Shown here: in pieces, positions 1-27,400 of the stretch
How the letters are laid out: every line of letters starts with the position of its first letter
How positions within the stretch are numbered: the first letter of the stretch is position 1
Source: Hetaerina americana
Taxonomy: Eukaryota; Arthropoda; Insecta; Odonata; Calopterygidae
Direction of reading: 5' to 3'
NCBI GenBank assembly: GCA_022747635.1
Contig: JAKTNV010000065.1
Span: 885,001-949,000 of the forward strand
Length of the DNA stretch: 64,000 nt
Translations under genes and position numbers: made by a program
Notes under the pieces: model-generated
Databases searched by the model: none
Told to the model about the DNA's origin: nothing
The model's input: the letters and a program-made list of their open reading frames with translations, nothing else

Positions 1-169
1 ATGGATTACCTGAGCTATTCTCTTCCCAGTACTATTTAGTATTGAAGCCCCCACATGGAAGTGACATATTACTCAAAACAAGCGAAAATGCTTCAGGACC
101 AAACAAAAATGAGAAAATGCTAATTTTAGCATACTTTCAACATTGATGAGGTAGGATTTACCCTCATAC
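1..169. other. YME1L intron 13, partial
   Basis: AT-rich intron beginning with the donor at 169 on the minus strand. Nothing else recognised. Confidence 0.8.
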
Positions 170-14816
<14,647 letters not shown>

Positions 14817-15368
14817 GGATTAAACTTATAACTTAAAACATATATTTTGCAGAAGTTTTGGTCTAAAAATATAAGCTGCTCCTGGTTAGAAAAACATTAC
14901 ATACAGCTATCATGTAGTTTGTTATTGAACAGAAACTCTTTTATGAAGACCCTAAGTTTCCTTCAAGAAAATTTAGAAATTGCGCTCCAAGATTTGCTTT
15001 TGTTTTAGTGTTGATAATATAACACAATTATTATATTTTAGGTGAGTAATATTTTATAAATATTATAAATCTGGCACAATTAAAGTTTCTCCTTTAAAAT
15101 GAGACAAGCATTTCTCAATATGAAAAGGACACTTTAGAAAAGGCTATTTTTTGCTATATGCTTGTCATTGAACTTTTTAACACGCTAATCGAGCTACATT
15201 TGTCAGGTTTGTCATCACAACACAAGCAGAACAAGCGCCCTGGGTAAGGTATAGTTGATCCGGTTGATGCCTTGGAAGTTTGATACGAAGAGGGTTAAGA
15301 GGGGTCCGGGAGGAAGAACAGCAATGTAAAGTATTTATCAGCATAGGAGGGGCCCCTAAAAATTAGCG
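14817..15368. promoter_or_regulatory. Probable bidirectional promoter between YME1L and MED16
   Basis: The 552 bases between the two divergent start codons must hold both 5' UTRs and both start sites unless untranslated exons lie elsewhere. The MED16 side (about 15180-15360) is richer in G and C than the surrounding introns. No TATA box at a convincing distance was picked out. The role is inferred from gene arrangement only. Confidence 0.6.
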
Positions 15369-15436
15369 ATGGACCTCCTCTATTCAACATTCAGAAAGTT
15401 GAAAACAAGCAACAAGGCAGTTCAGGGTTCTGACTG
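15369..15436 (+). CDS. MED16: MED16 exon 1
   Basis: Encodes MDLLYSTFRK and ends in phase 2 before gtacgt. Insect MED16 proteins, as I recall them, start MDLLYS. The intron after it is only 74 bases. Confidence 0.88.
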
Positions 15437-18400
15437 GTACGTAGGAAGAGTCAGTTTTTCGTTAATGACACTAATAGAAGCGTTATAATTGAACTTATTT
15501 TCCTCATTAGCTTGTTGGAAGGTAATACACTCTGTGCCGTGTCTTGCCGAAATATTATTGCCTTTACGTCAACTACTGAGTTGGAAGATCAGACTGGGAA
15601 AACATGGGGATCTCATGTTTATGTTTGTGATCTGAATACACCTTGGAATAGTTGGAGGTAAGTACGACAGAAACTTAAAAAAATTGAAGTAAATGTAGAC
15701 AAATTCAAGTATATTGTATAACATATATGTATGTTGTTAGAAGTTTCGAATTGACCCCACCAAGAATTCGTGTGTATGTTACTTAGTATGTAAGTTCACT
15801 GTTCCCGAATTTTTCCTCTGCCAAGTATCTCATGAATCTGATAAGGAAAGGATCCTTGTTGGAATTAGAATAGAAGATGGGTGGATCCTTCATATTCCCA
15901 AAAAAATATCCAGTTAATATTTCTATTAGAGTGGCAGCTCTTCCAACAAATTCTGTTTTCTCTGGTAAAAATTTGTCCTAATTGTGTTTCACTGCCTGGT
16001 AGCTACATTCACAATAAGTTTGCACCAGTAATAAAATTATGTTAAAGGAAATGAAATACCAAGTAAAATTTTCTTTTTATTTACACAATAAAATGGAACT
16101 CAACAAAGTCATGATGTAATAAGAATATGTGCTGCATAAATTGATTCTAGACATGCCCATAATTTACAATTTCGAATTCACATCAATAAGAAAAGGTTTG
16201 TTCGAGTTAGTTAGGTGTGTTAGGTATGAGAATACATTCCAAATAGAATAAAATCAAGGTGCAGGCTAAGAATTAAAAAATGCATAAATCACACCTGGAG
16301 TACAATTTTACTAACTAATATACTCATAATTATAAATATATCGAGTTTTCCTTTTCTTCCGCCAGCATCTTAGTGTAAACCCTAATACCTCGTACAGAAA
16401 CTGCCTTCTGGCTTCAATTGCAATGTTTTGTCTCGTATAAACGTAATGGCATTCTTTATATATCTTAATTGTGATGTTTGTGTACATATTTTATCATGGA
16501 CTCATTCAGGTAATATCTTTCTTTTTCCTTATCAATTTAATGTATGAGCACAAGGGTGTTGAAAGCTTTCCCTTGTTGTACCCTTAAGAAATGTACAACG
16601 TTTAATATTTCTGCCCTCGTTGTTCTCCTGTCACAGCTTAATATTATTCTCATAACACTCGTTTTTAGTTTCTATAACTTTATAGTATCGTCACCTTCTA
16701 TTTATTGGTTTGCAATAATGTTGATGAAATTAGTCAAAGGGAATAACTGTATTATACATAAGTTTTGACAATTGGAATAGACCTCTACCTGTTCTTTTGA
16801 GTGCCTACTTCTATTATGTATGCTATTTTGTCCAAATGTCATTGATCTGGTCATTTAAGTATAAATCCTAGCAAATATTGTACGTCATTTTGAAATTGTA
16901 TCACCTCAGAATCCAACCATGCCTGCACTCCACTTCAAAAATACTTTTCCCCTTCTTGGAGGGGTTTGTTAATGATATGCATGCAGATTTTTCTATGTTT
17001 AAATTTAACTTCTTTGTTTTTAACCACTTTTCCAAATTGTTTAGCCTTAAAACTGAAGGTTATCTATTGAAATTTCTTTTCAAGAATTGGTGTTATGCTG
17101 TTTAAACACTTGCATATTATAAGCACATTTTTTCCCCTCATCTCATAATTTTGCTATGTAACATCCGGGGACACCATGGTATGGGATTACTGGCCTGATT
17201 TCGCTAGGTTATCCCAATTAAGAGTATTTATTGAGTGTGCTGGGGACTTCAAAGCTTGTGGATGCATATCTTGTCATGGCCATTAATGAGATGTTGGCAC
17301 ATGTATGCTCAAGTTGACATTTTCAATTGGTAAAAATACATTAACTGCCTAAGTACCTCATTAGCAAATATAATGCTTACTTGACCTCCCCCTTAGCCTT
17401 CCTGGGAAATGATATTCTAAGGCAATTGACCTCCCTTGTAACCTCCCTCTTTACTGCGTTCTGGACTTCTACTCTTGGACTGGCAATAAAAATGTTGGGT
17501 TGGGAAAACACTCAAAAATATATTAATCATGTGGGGACATAGAAACTTAGAAGAGTAAGGGAATTGTATAAGTTGCTTTATATATTATTGAAATTTGCAT
17601 GTGCAATCTCTCCTACCCTCAGCGCTTGAAATTGATTCATTTTATATTTTTCATCATTAGGGTTTTATCAAATGAAGTTGGAGTTACAGTTTTAGCTTGG
17701 GATCAGCCTGGCCTGAAACTCTTGATTGCTGATTCTGGAGGAACTGTTCAAATATGGACATTAAGGGAGCACGTGCTAAATGAGTGGACATGCATTGGCC
17801 AAGCAACTTTTACTGGAGAACATATACTTGGTGCTGCATTTTTCCACAATGGAAAGAAAGTGAGTGTTAAGTGCTAAATGGAAAATGGTGAATTATTTAT
17901 ATGATTTGTGCATTAAATATTTTGGCTGTGAAAATTTTCTCCGTTGTTAAATACACCATGAGAACTTAATTATATGATGCAATGATATGGCTGTCAATAA
18001 ATACGTCAGTTATTCAAAGAGAAACCCTCTTTGTTGGCATTTACATTGTTTTTGTTTATCATCATTGGTAATATACTCATTGAATTTTAAATTAACTTAA
18101 TCCTCCTCTGTGTTGTCACTTGTGATGCTAAGTTTATATGTATCTTCTTCTTATCTCACTCTTCCCAATAATTAGGATTCATTAATTGAAACTAGGAATT
18201 GAGACTTATTAATTTCAAGCACTCCATATAGTGGAATATTGCATCAATTCGATGATTATTTAGAGTTGGACCCCATACATTTGGGGTTTATTTATTAGTT
18301 ATTTCACATTAATCCGAAAGTAGCACTTTGGCTATTACATGGGACTTTTAACAATGATATTACAATTACACAAGGAAACAATTATGAACCCCCAAGCCCT

Positions 18401-21400
18401 ACATGAAGATTTCTTGGGTCTCCATTGGATCAGGGGTTCCATATTGGCCCACTTTTCGATGCCGAATTGTGCTCAAGTTAGATGAGAATGATGCATGAGT
18501 CGGACATTAAAACGTCAGCCAATATGGAACCCCTGACCCGGTGGAAGACCCGAGAAAACTTCATGTAGCAAATATGCTGGGAAAGCACTAGATCTTACCT
18601 CACCCAAGCCCTAGATGGAGAAAAAGCCACCTAGGCAGGAATTGAACCCACAACCTCTGCGTTGGCAGGCATGAACATTACGCTGCTGCCACCAGGGCCG
18701 GCAGGTTAATGTCCTTGCCTTTAATTCTGTTGTTGTTGACAGCTCATTTGTTTTACTGAGTGGTATAAGATGTCCATGTTTTTACTCAAAACTGTCATAT
18801 GTTGCTACAGTATCTAATGTTCACTTGATAAGGATTTCCCAAAAATAGTATAGCAAACTGAACTGTTTGAAATAACATTACTTTCATGGGCCAATATAAA
18901 CCTAACTACAGACTCCATATAGCCATTGCTGTGTTCACTGATTGATTGGCCACTGTGTGCTATGAATTAGTATGCATACCCATTAATTCATTTTTGTACA
19001 CACTTATAGATTAGATGACTATTCCTATATTCCTCCCTCTTCAATGATATTTCTTTCATTCCAAGATGCCTCATTTTTTTCACCCATCTTTCTATCCTTG
19101 TCCTATGTAATTATCTTTATTCTTCCTCTTCCATAATTTTGTTATAAATAATAATGAATTCTTATTATGAACTTAAGTCCTGGCTAATGATTTGATATTA
19201 AGGTTTCAATTATTTTTAATTTTAATTATGAATAACTTAATCAGATGTTAATAAGTTTAAAAAGTACTTGTCCTCATGGTTTTATTTATTAAGACAAAAC
19301 CATTTGAACATGTTAATTGTGAATATTAATAATTTAGTATTGTGCTCTTACAAATATTTAAGATTTTGTGTAACATATTCCAATATATTGTATTAATGTG
19401 TGTACTATTTTACATAACTTAGTCATCTCGTTTGTAAGTTTAACGCACTTGCTCAGTCAGATGGGTCTTATGTTTGCAGTTTAATATTAAGAGTTTAGAT
19501 TGTTGTACCACCTTAGTCTTGGGCATGGTAATGGAATGGGCTTTTTGAAATTGTGATTAAGATAAAAATTAACCTTAAGTCTGATTAAAATGGATGCATT
19601 TATCACTCCTAATATTTCCTCTTTATTCAGTAAGTTATACACTTCATTCTATTTTCTGTAATGTAGGTGAGTATGGTGGCGGAAAAGCGTGATGGTGTCC
19701 TATACAATGAAAAGTTCAGCCATATACGCTTTGCCCCATCTGTTCGACTTACTGGAAATAGACCACAGGAAGGTTGTTTAGTAATCAGCAGTACTGGAAT
19801 GGTTGGTGCTGTGGTGATTGGAAAGCCATTAGATGGGAGTCATACTAATCTCTTAACTTCAAGTGAGAGCCTGGGCACTACTCGTCATCGAATTAAAGCA
19901 GTTGATATCTGCTATGGTAAAAGTGAGTATGTACGAGTGTTTAAAATCATTTACAGTAACTATAAGTCTTCCTCTGTATATAATGTAAGCTTTTTCACAT
20001 AATTACTATTAGTATATGTACATATATATTTGTTGATAAACCATACATTTTGAGAGTCATAACCTGATTGCCAGTAAATAATACTTCTTTTGCAATTTCA
20101 GTTAGTCCATGCTTTAGAATATTAATCTGTACCATAAGACAATAGTAGCATAAAAATATCATAAAGTGAACTCACTATAAAAATAACTAAGTCAGCTTTG
20201 TACCTTAAGTTTACATACTATCATATATTCCTTCTAGGTACTATTTCCTGTTGTTTCAACGGCTTCTTTTGAAGTAGGTGCTAAGATGTTACAATAAAGC
20301 CTTTGATGATTTAATTTTACCTGATTCTAAGCCTTACAAAGCTTATTAATAGCTATTACAATACTGATGTATTAATTAGCTGCTGTTATCTCTTCAGTTT
20401 TTTGGAATACGTGGTCTTAAAATTTAAGTATTTAAATTTTTTATTTAATTTGATTCATGCGAAACAGGGAAATTTACACTATGTTACCAAAATGTTCTAG
20501 TTTTTCTTACTCCTCTCATTTTGCAAAAATATATTGCACAATATGTATTACATATTTCATTTATTTCATCAATCATAAGTTTTATTTTCAGTTCTACTTA
20601 CTTTCTATCATTCTTCAAGCTGTTCAGCTTTTTCTTCTACTTCCACATCTCTGATTTTCACTATTCCCCCTTGCAACTTGCAAGATCTCACTCCTCCTCA
20701 ATATCTCTTCAATCTATCTTTTCTGTTTTTCTTCCAATTTTCCCATCTTCATCTTGTCCTAAACCAAATGTAAAATTTTACTGTTTATCTTGCTCTCTGT
20801 GCAATGCTTTTTCTTCATTCATCTCTATACCTAACTCTTGAAATATCTAACCTACTCTTATTCAGTTACCTCAAAGGCAAAGTTTTTCAAGTATACAGTA
20901 CTGAACATTGTGGTTTTAATGAAAACCCTGTGTTGCTAACTAACTTAAACTTTAAAATAATCACCATGGTTCATGCCACCCCATCCAACATAAGACAGCA
21001 TCCTTTCATGCATTAATGAACAGAGTGATAAAAATCCCATTGAGTGAAGCATTTAAAAATAAGAATTTAACTTAATTAATGATTGTGAATGGATACCAAA
21101 CAAAAGTCTTTGACCATTTGCTTAGTTAAACCTGTTGTAGGTTAGCTGGGTCTCTGTTGTTGATCTTTTCCCCAATCAAAAGTCTGAAAAATGGTCGAGC
21201 ATTGTCAAAGATCGTCCAGCATTCCAGGAGCAGCATTCCATTGGCTCATGAACAAGTACTTCTCTCTCATTCCCCTTATTCCCCTTTTCACTACATTGCC
21301 TATGTCATTAGTGAACCCGATTCCAAAAGATTGATATGTGAGAATTACATTATTGTTTCCTTCACTGTCTGTCCTGGGTCTCCTTTCACCAGTGTTTTCA

Positions 21401-24400
21401 CAATTTCCTCCCACCACTTTAAGCCTCACTTCCCAGGAAGGGCAGGGGTTGTGAATGTGACTACTGTGTAACTTTTTTGAGATGACTATGTAATAAAAAG
21501 ACATCTTCAAGAGGGCAATGGAATATGTTTTTCCAATTCCAGCTTCTTCAATTAATTTGTTTCTATTTTAAATTAATTATGATAATTAATAAGCTCTTTT
21601 AAGGTTTCATTAACAACATTATTTTGTGTATTTACAAGTTATCATTCTTTATTTCACAGATGGACATTTCCTTGTAGCAGTTAGCAGTGGTAATGTAAGT
21701 CTTCCTATTCAGTGCTATAGAGTTGCAGCTGTTAAACCCAATGAGGAAGAAAAATGTACCCTGACTTGCCAAGCCCTGCCATCTTTTTTCCTTCAAGCAA
21801 GCACTATTAAGGATGCCACCCCATGTAAGAGAAAATTCTTTCATATAATACTTTTATTTATATTTTTGAAAATGTATTGTGAAAATTTCCTCAAAGGGTT
21901 GCTAAATTGCGTTTACTGAAAAATAAACATCCCCAATTCAGGGTCAATATACTGTCTGAGAATATAGTGAAACTTATATTCCTTCTACTCATAAAATCTG
22001 AAAGCTTGATTGTTCAAGTTTTCATTTCTCCCTTTTAAATCACCACCTACAGTTTGCATTGCCAGGTACTTATTTTACCACCCAATAATCACTTAGATTC
22101 CTTGGGAAATAAACTTTGGTGATGCAACAGTTTGGGTAAAGACTGTAATTATAATTATTATTTTCCTTAGCATTCTATGGAGGTTATGTAATTCATTGGC
22201 ATTCACTTGATACATCTGAAAGTATCGAGAAGCATGAGATCTGTGTAAATGTTCATGTTGAGAACCTCTTTCTAGCCAGACAACTTAGAAATCCAGATGA
22301 ATCTGAAAATATCTGTATTTGGTGATGTACCTTTTCCTTCCCTGTTGTCACTTCATGCTTTTGATGATGGAGAACACCAAGACATCTATATTTTTCTTCA
22401 TCTTCAAGATGATGAAAATATTTCCCTTTGCAAGTTGCAATACTTCCCTGTAACCCTTCCTAGTTATCTTTCTCTCTCCCGAAGGGTGGTCCAACATTTG
22501 CCCAATATAAGTTTCATCCCAATTTGTTTGGGTGGGTGTCAAGTGCAAGATCATTTGAATTGGTAGCCACCTCATCTGAGAGTGTAGTGAGATAGGTGAC
22601 CATAAGCTTCCTGTTTTTGATAATAAAACATCTTCCCTATTTTTCATCAAAATTATTTGGGAATTTATTTTAGATTAAATACAAAATGTTACCACTGAGA
22701 TGAAAACATGAAATAATCCTATAATTTTTTTCTTATCCACAGCTTGTGGTAAAAGTTAACATTTATGAACGGGTAAAGTTTCCAGCAGTAAAATTGCATT
22801 GATGTATTAATATGAAATTGCTACATGTTGTGTTCTCTCCAGCAAGTTATTTAGTATAAAGGATAGAGGTAAATCAGGTAGATCTTCTCACCATTTTACA
22901 TACTCAAAGTGGCAATAAAAAAGTTATTATCAGCATATATTTTCTACCATTTACGGAGATGGGTGAAGTGATTCATATCATTTGCAAATTATAGTATTTT
23001 CATGAATAAGGAAAGTCTTTTATGATTTAAGAATACGTTTAATATATTATTCATATTTTCTAGAATCTTGATATATGTTCTTTTCAAAATTAAAAGTAGA
23101 TGTTTTACAACTGATAGCTTAAGTTCATTTTAAGTGTGTCAAAATGTGTAAGTTTTCATCCCAGTAAATAAGGAACCAAAATTTATATGAAAGAATTGTT
23201 TTTCCACTCTTGCTATTGCATTTTATGTATAACTATTTTATTTTAATCATAGAATATGAGAAAAAGTCATGAAAATAGTTATTACTTTAAAGAGTAAAAA
23301 TCCTATGTATTACCAATTTTTGGAATCTTAACTACGAATCTTAAACACTGTCATAGATCGTCATGTGTCCCTGCTGCGCTTTGTGGTTCGTGAGGATGCG
23401 GATGCTTTGGTGGTTGTTTCAAATGGAGAAGAGAGCTGCTTGGTGGAAATATGGGAACTCCGGGAAAAACCACTCTTCATTCACAAGTTATTTCAGAAAA
23501 CTCCTGCCATCGCACTATCTCCTGCTGGATCCTCTTCTCAGCCCCAGCCTGAATCCCTCAAAACTGTGGTGAGTTTTAATGCCAGTTGTACACATCTCCA
23601 GGGATAAATATTAACTACATCAATTCAAAGTACTGTAGGAAATGCCACGACCACTACTTAATGTGTTTATCCATTGATATGCACCGAAATGGGAAAATTT
23701 CACAGCATAAAAGTCATTCATCTTAATTATTAATGCATCATAAATAAATGAAAGGACTAACTTTGTAGTTCCACACGAACTACGTTCGTGTGGAACTACA
23801 AAGTTAGTCCTGTCATTTATTTATCATGAATCGGTTCCATAAAGTTACGCCAGAAACCATCAATTATATTAATACATCATTTTTGGGTGTCCCCATTATT
23901 TTAATTGAAAGAGTTAATTTTCTGTGTTTCAATGTTGCTTGTGAATCCTTGTTAAAGTCAACCAGCAATGATAATAGTACAAGCAGGGTTGGAAAGGGCA
24001 GTGAGATGATATATGTATTAGTAATTGGGCTAAGAGATTTCAATCTATTTTTTTAAAGAAATGGACACTTTGTGTATAGAATTTAGCTTTCCAGGTATGA
24101 AATGTATTCAGATTTTGAAAATTTTGATGATTTACATTTCTTTTAAATGAGGAATTAATTTTCAAACAATAATAGAACTAGTTGGTACAGTTTTATTGCA
24201 ATAGATTATGTGATTCGTTTTAATAAGTAACTATTCAGTGGCCTAAACATAATCATTCCTTTCAATTATTGCTAAAATATCTCCTTTAAAATTAAATTTT
24301 TTCTTTTGCAGTTATGGCAACATCAGGCTGTATTCAGGGGTAGTTCACCAGCTACATGTATAGCCACTACACAGACATCCTTGACTACAGCTACTCCTCC

Positions 24401-27400
24401 TCCAGCGCATATTGTGATTGCTCTGGCTGATTCCACTCTTCATTGCTTGCACAGAGATGGGCTAAAACAGGTAACGCAACTCTCCCACTCTTTTCAGCTT
24501 GTTTTAGAACTACTGTAGGGCCTCATCATCCAGGCCTTGCTGTTATGGGATATGCATGCTGACCAGTACAATTAAACAGGAAACTTTTTCAGGTAATTCA
24601 CAATCAACTAAAGAAGAAGAAAGTCATTAATAAATACATCACTGCCGCACCCTCACCAAGGGACTCCAAAAAGTGTTCAAACAAGTTGACACAAGCACCA
24701 CGCTAGATAAAACCTGATCATCTGGTTCAAAGATGATCAGGTTTTATCAGGATCAGGCACCTAGCTAATTAAAAATAATAGTTGTTTTAACCAATCAGTG
24801 GTTGCATAACACATCTATGAAATGGGCTATGCTATCACCCTTAACAATTTAACTTTAATAAAACAGACTGACAACTTTAAACTTGATGCAACTAAAAGTG
24901 TAAACATACGCCAAGAAAATATTATGAGTGACAAACCAGGCATCATAAACAGTTAGGTTATGCAATTGGTTAAAGATTTTAAGCCAGCCAAAATTTGAAA
25001 TATACCAACAGACATTTCTAATAATGCACTCAGCTCTCCCTGCCTCTTCCCCCAGATTGCTACACATCCCCTCTTCCTCCCACCCTACCAACTTTATCAC
25101 TCATTTGACATCGAACAGTGCTACAGCGTGGACATTTTCTTACTGTTAAGTTCTTTATTCTCCCTGTTGATGGTCACTGGCTGACTGAAATTACATTATA
25201 TGAGCTTTCTAACTTCTTTAATTGGTTATAGGAATTTCCTGGTTGCCTGAAGGGGGAAAAGAGCATATTTGTAAATAGTTATATCGGTTTCAGTGTACAT
25301 AAGTTATGTTTCCAGTTAGGAGACCAAATTTTTGGAATATTTCAAATGAGATATTAGGGATAGCAATCCAACAATATTGATTATCCTACTATTACCTTAT
25401 TTTAACTCATTGGGTAAACAAAAGACAAAAGTTGCATCAGAAGATGGTAATTTTTACAGTAATTATCATTTTTGTTATTTTAAATATATTTTCTATCTCG
25501 AATTTACTGTAGTCTCACTCTGAAAATCAGGTGAACATTAAAAGAAATTTTTAGATAATTATATGAATTGCAAAAACTGGTGAAATCAGGTTGACCAGTG
25601 AAAAAATTGTAGAGTTCAAAACCAGGCTTGAGCATATGAAAATTCATCTTGAAGTCAGAGCCTGGCCCCTTGAACCTGGCAGTTTTTCTTTTACCCCTTA
25701 GTTTAACCCCTTAGAGACCATCTTCAGGTACCTGAATATGACACCTATGCATTGTAACTAGTTGCACCCAAAATTAAATTGTGAAAAATTACCTGGTATC
25801 CCTTTGCCTTCATATGAATGGATTTATTTTTCATGTGTAATGTCTGATATTAATTCTCTAGTTAAAAGTTACTATTGCAATGAATTCAATAAGTTATAGG
25901 TCAATAACATGTTGAAATTATAGGTAAGTAATGGCAAGGATTATAATTGAAAAATGCAGTATGTTCTATCAAAAGGTACATATTTTAATCTCATTAAGTT
26001 TGTAGTAAAATTAATATGTAAATAAATATGAATATTGTGGTTTAATAATTCACTTTTAAATTGTGTAAATTTTGTAATAAGCTGTATTGAAATGTAGAGA
26101 TGATAAGGTATAATATCGTCTGCAGTACTTTTGATATTTGATAGCATCTGCAGTAGATATTCAATAAAATGTTATTTGTATTTTTAATCAGTTTCGGAAA
26201 TAATATATTAAATTAACTCAGGGATTGAAATTTAGTCATCTTAAACAGAATGATGAGTGCAGCAAGGAAATTATGATTGTGAGTTGTGTTCAAAAAAAAG
26301 ACCCGAAGTTTGTGATGAACATTTTATTTGGGTACTTTAAACTTAATTCATGATTATCCCCCTCAAAGTAGTCCTGTACTGTTTTGCCAGGTAATTGGAG
26401 ATAAGAAGTGATGTGTGAGCTTCAGTTGCAGTGCAACATCCAACTGTGACTTTCCCCCAAGTCAGGTCTCTTTCTGCATGCAGCATCCCTCAAACACCAT
26501 AAAACTTCCACATAAGGACCCATTTTCACTGTCTGATCACATGGTACAAATTCAATGAATTATGAACTAGACCTTTCCAATCAAAAAACCAACAACATGT
26601 TTGCAATATTCATTGGACAACGGTTCTCCCCATTTAAAATGGTTGAACCTTACCATCCTTAACACTGAATTCTCCTTGTAAAATCTTCCTCAAATTTTTA
26701 TTGAAGCGTTATGAATGTCTCTGTAAAAGATTTAATGAATTTAAAGCATAGAAGTTTAACTATCTTATTTGTCAAGAGCTTTAGTTTTCCCTTTACTAAA
26801 AATCTGATGAGAGTTTAGCACATGTGCCTGCTTTAATTTTTATAGTTGCAAAACTAATAATGGTAGCATGATGTGACAAATGGTGTTGTGGACTAGTGCA
26901 ACTTATGTGAACATGCTCCATGAAGTGGCTGATCCTCTTAAGTCTGTCACTAAAATTGTTTAATGTTTTTATGTTTTTTCATTTTATAATTCAGAGCTCT
27001 TAGACTCAACTTTTCCTTTCAATTAATATAAAAGTTGTATGTTCAATATGTGGTGAAACTGCTTAAACAGCTGAGTCCTGCTAGAGGAGAAAATAAAGTC
27101 CATTACTCCTGAAATATTGACTTTCCACTTTTTATTGCTTTAATCATAAACATACCAAGTGTTTTCAAAACTGGCTTTGTCAAAATTACACATTTTTATT
27201 GTTCAGTTGAGCATTTCCTTATAATAATGGTGTTTAGTAATCTTCGAATAGATAGTAGATGTAAAATAGTAAAAATGTTTGATGAGGGTAGAGAAAGAAA
27301 CTTTGTCCTTCCACATAAAGATTTAGTATAACCATGGTTTTGATGCTGCATATCATCATCAAGTGACATACATGAACAAATTTTTCAACTTATATAGCCT

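Noticed and set aside
20454..20870. C/T-rich ORF cluster in MED16 intron 4
   Set aside because: Skewed composition explains the open frames; RT-like motifs were looked for on the minus strand and were too weak.
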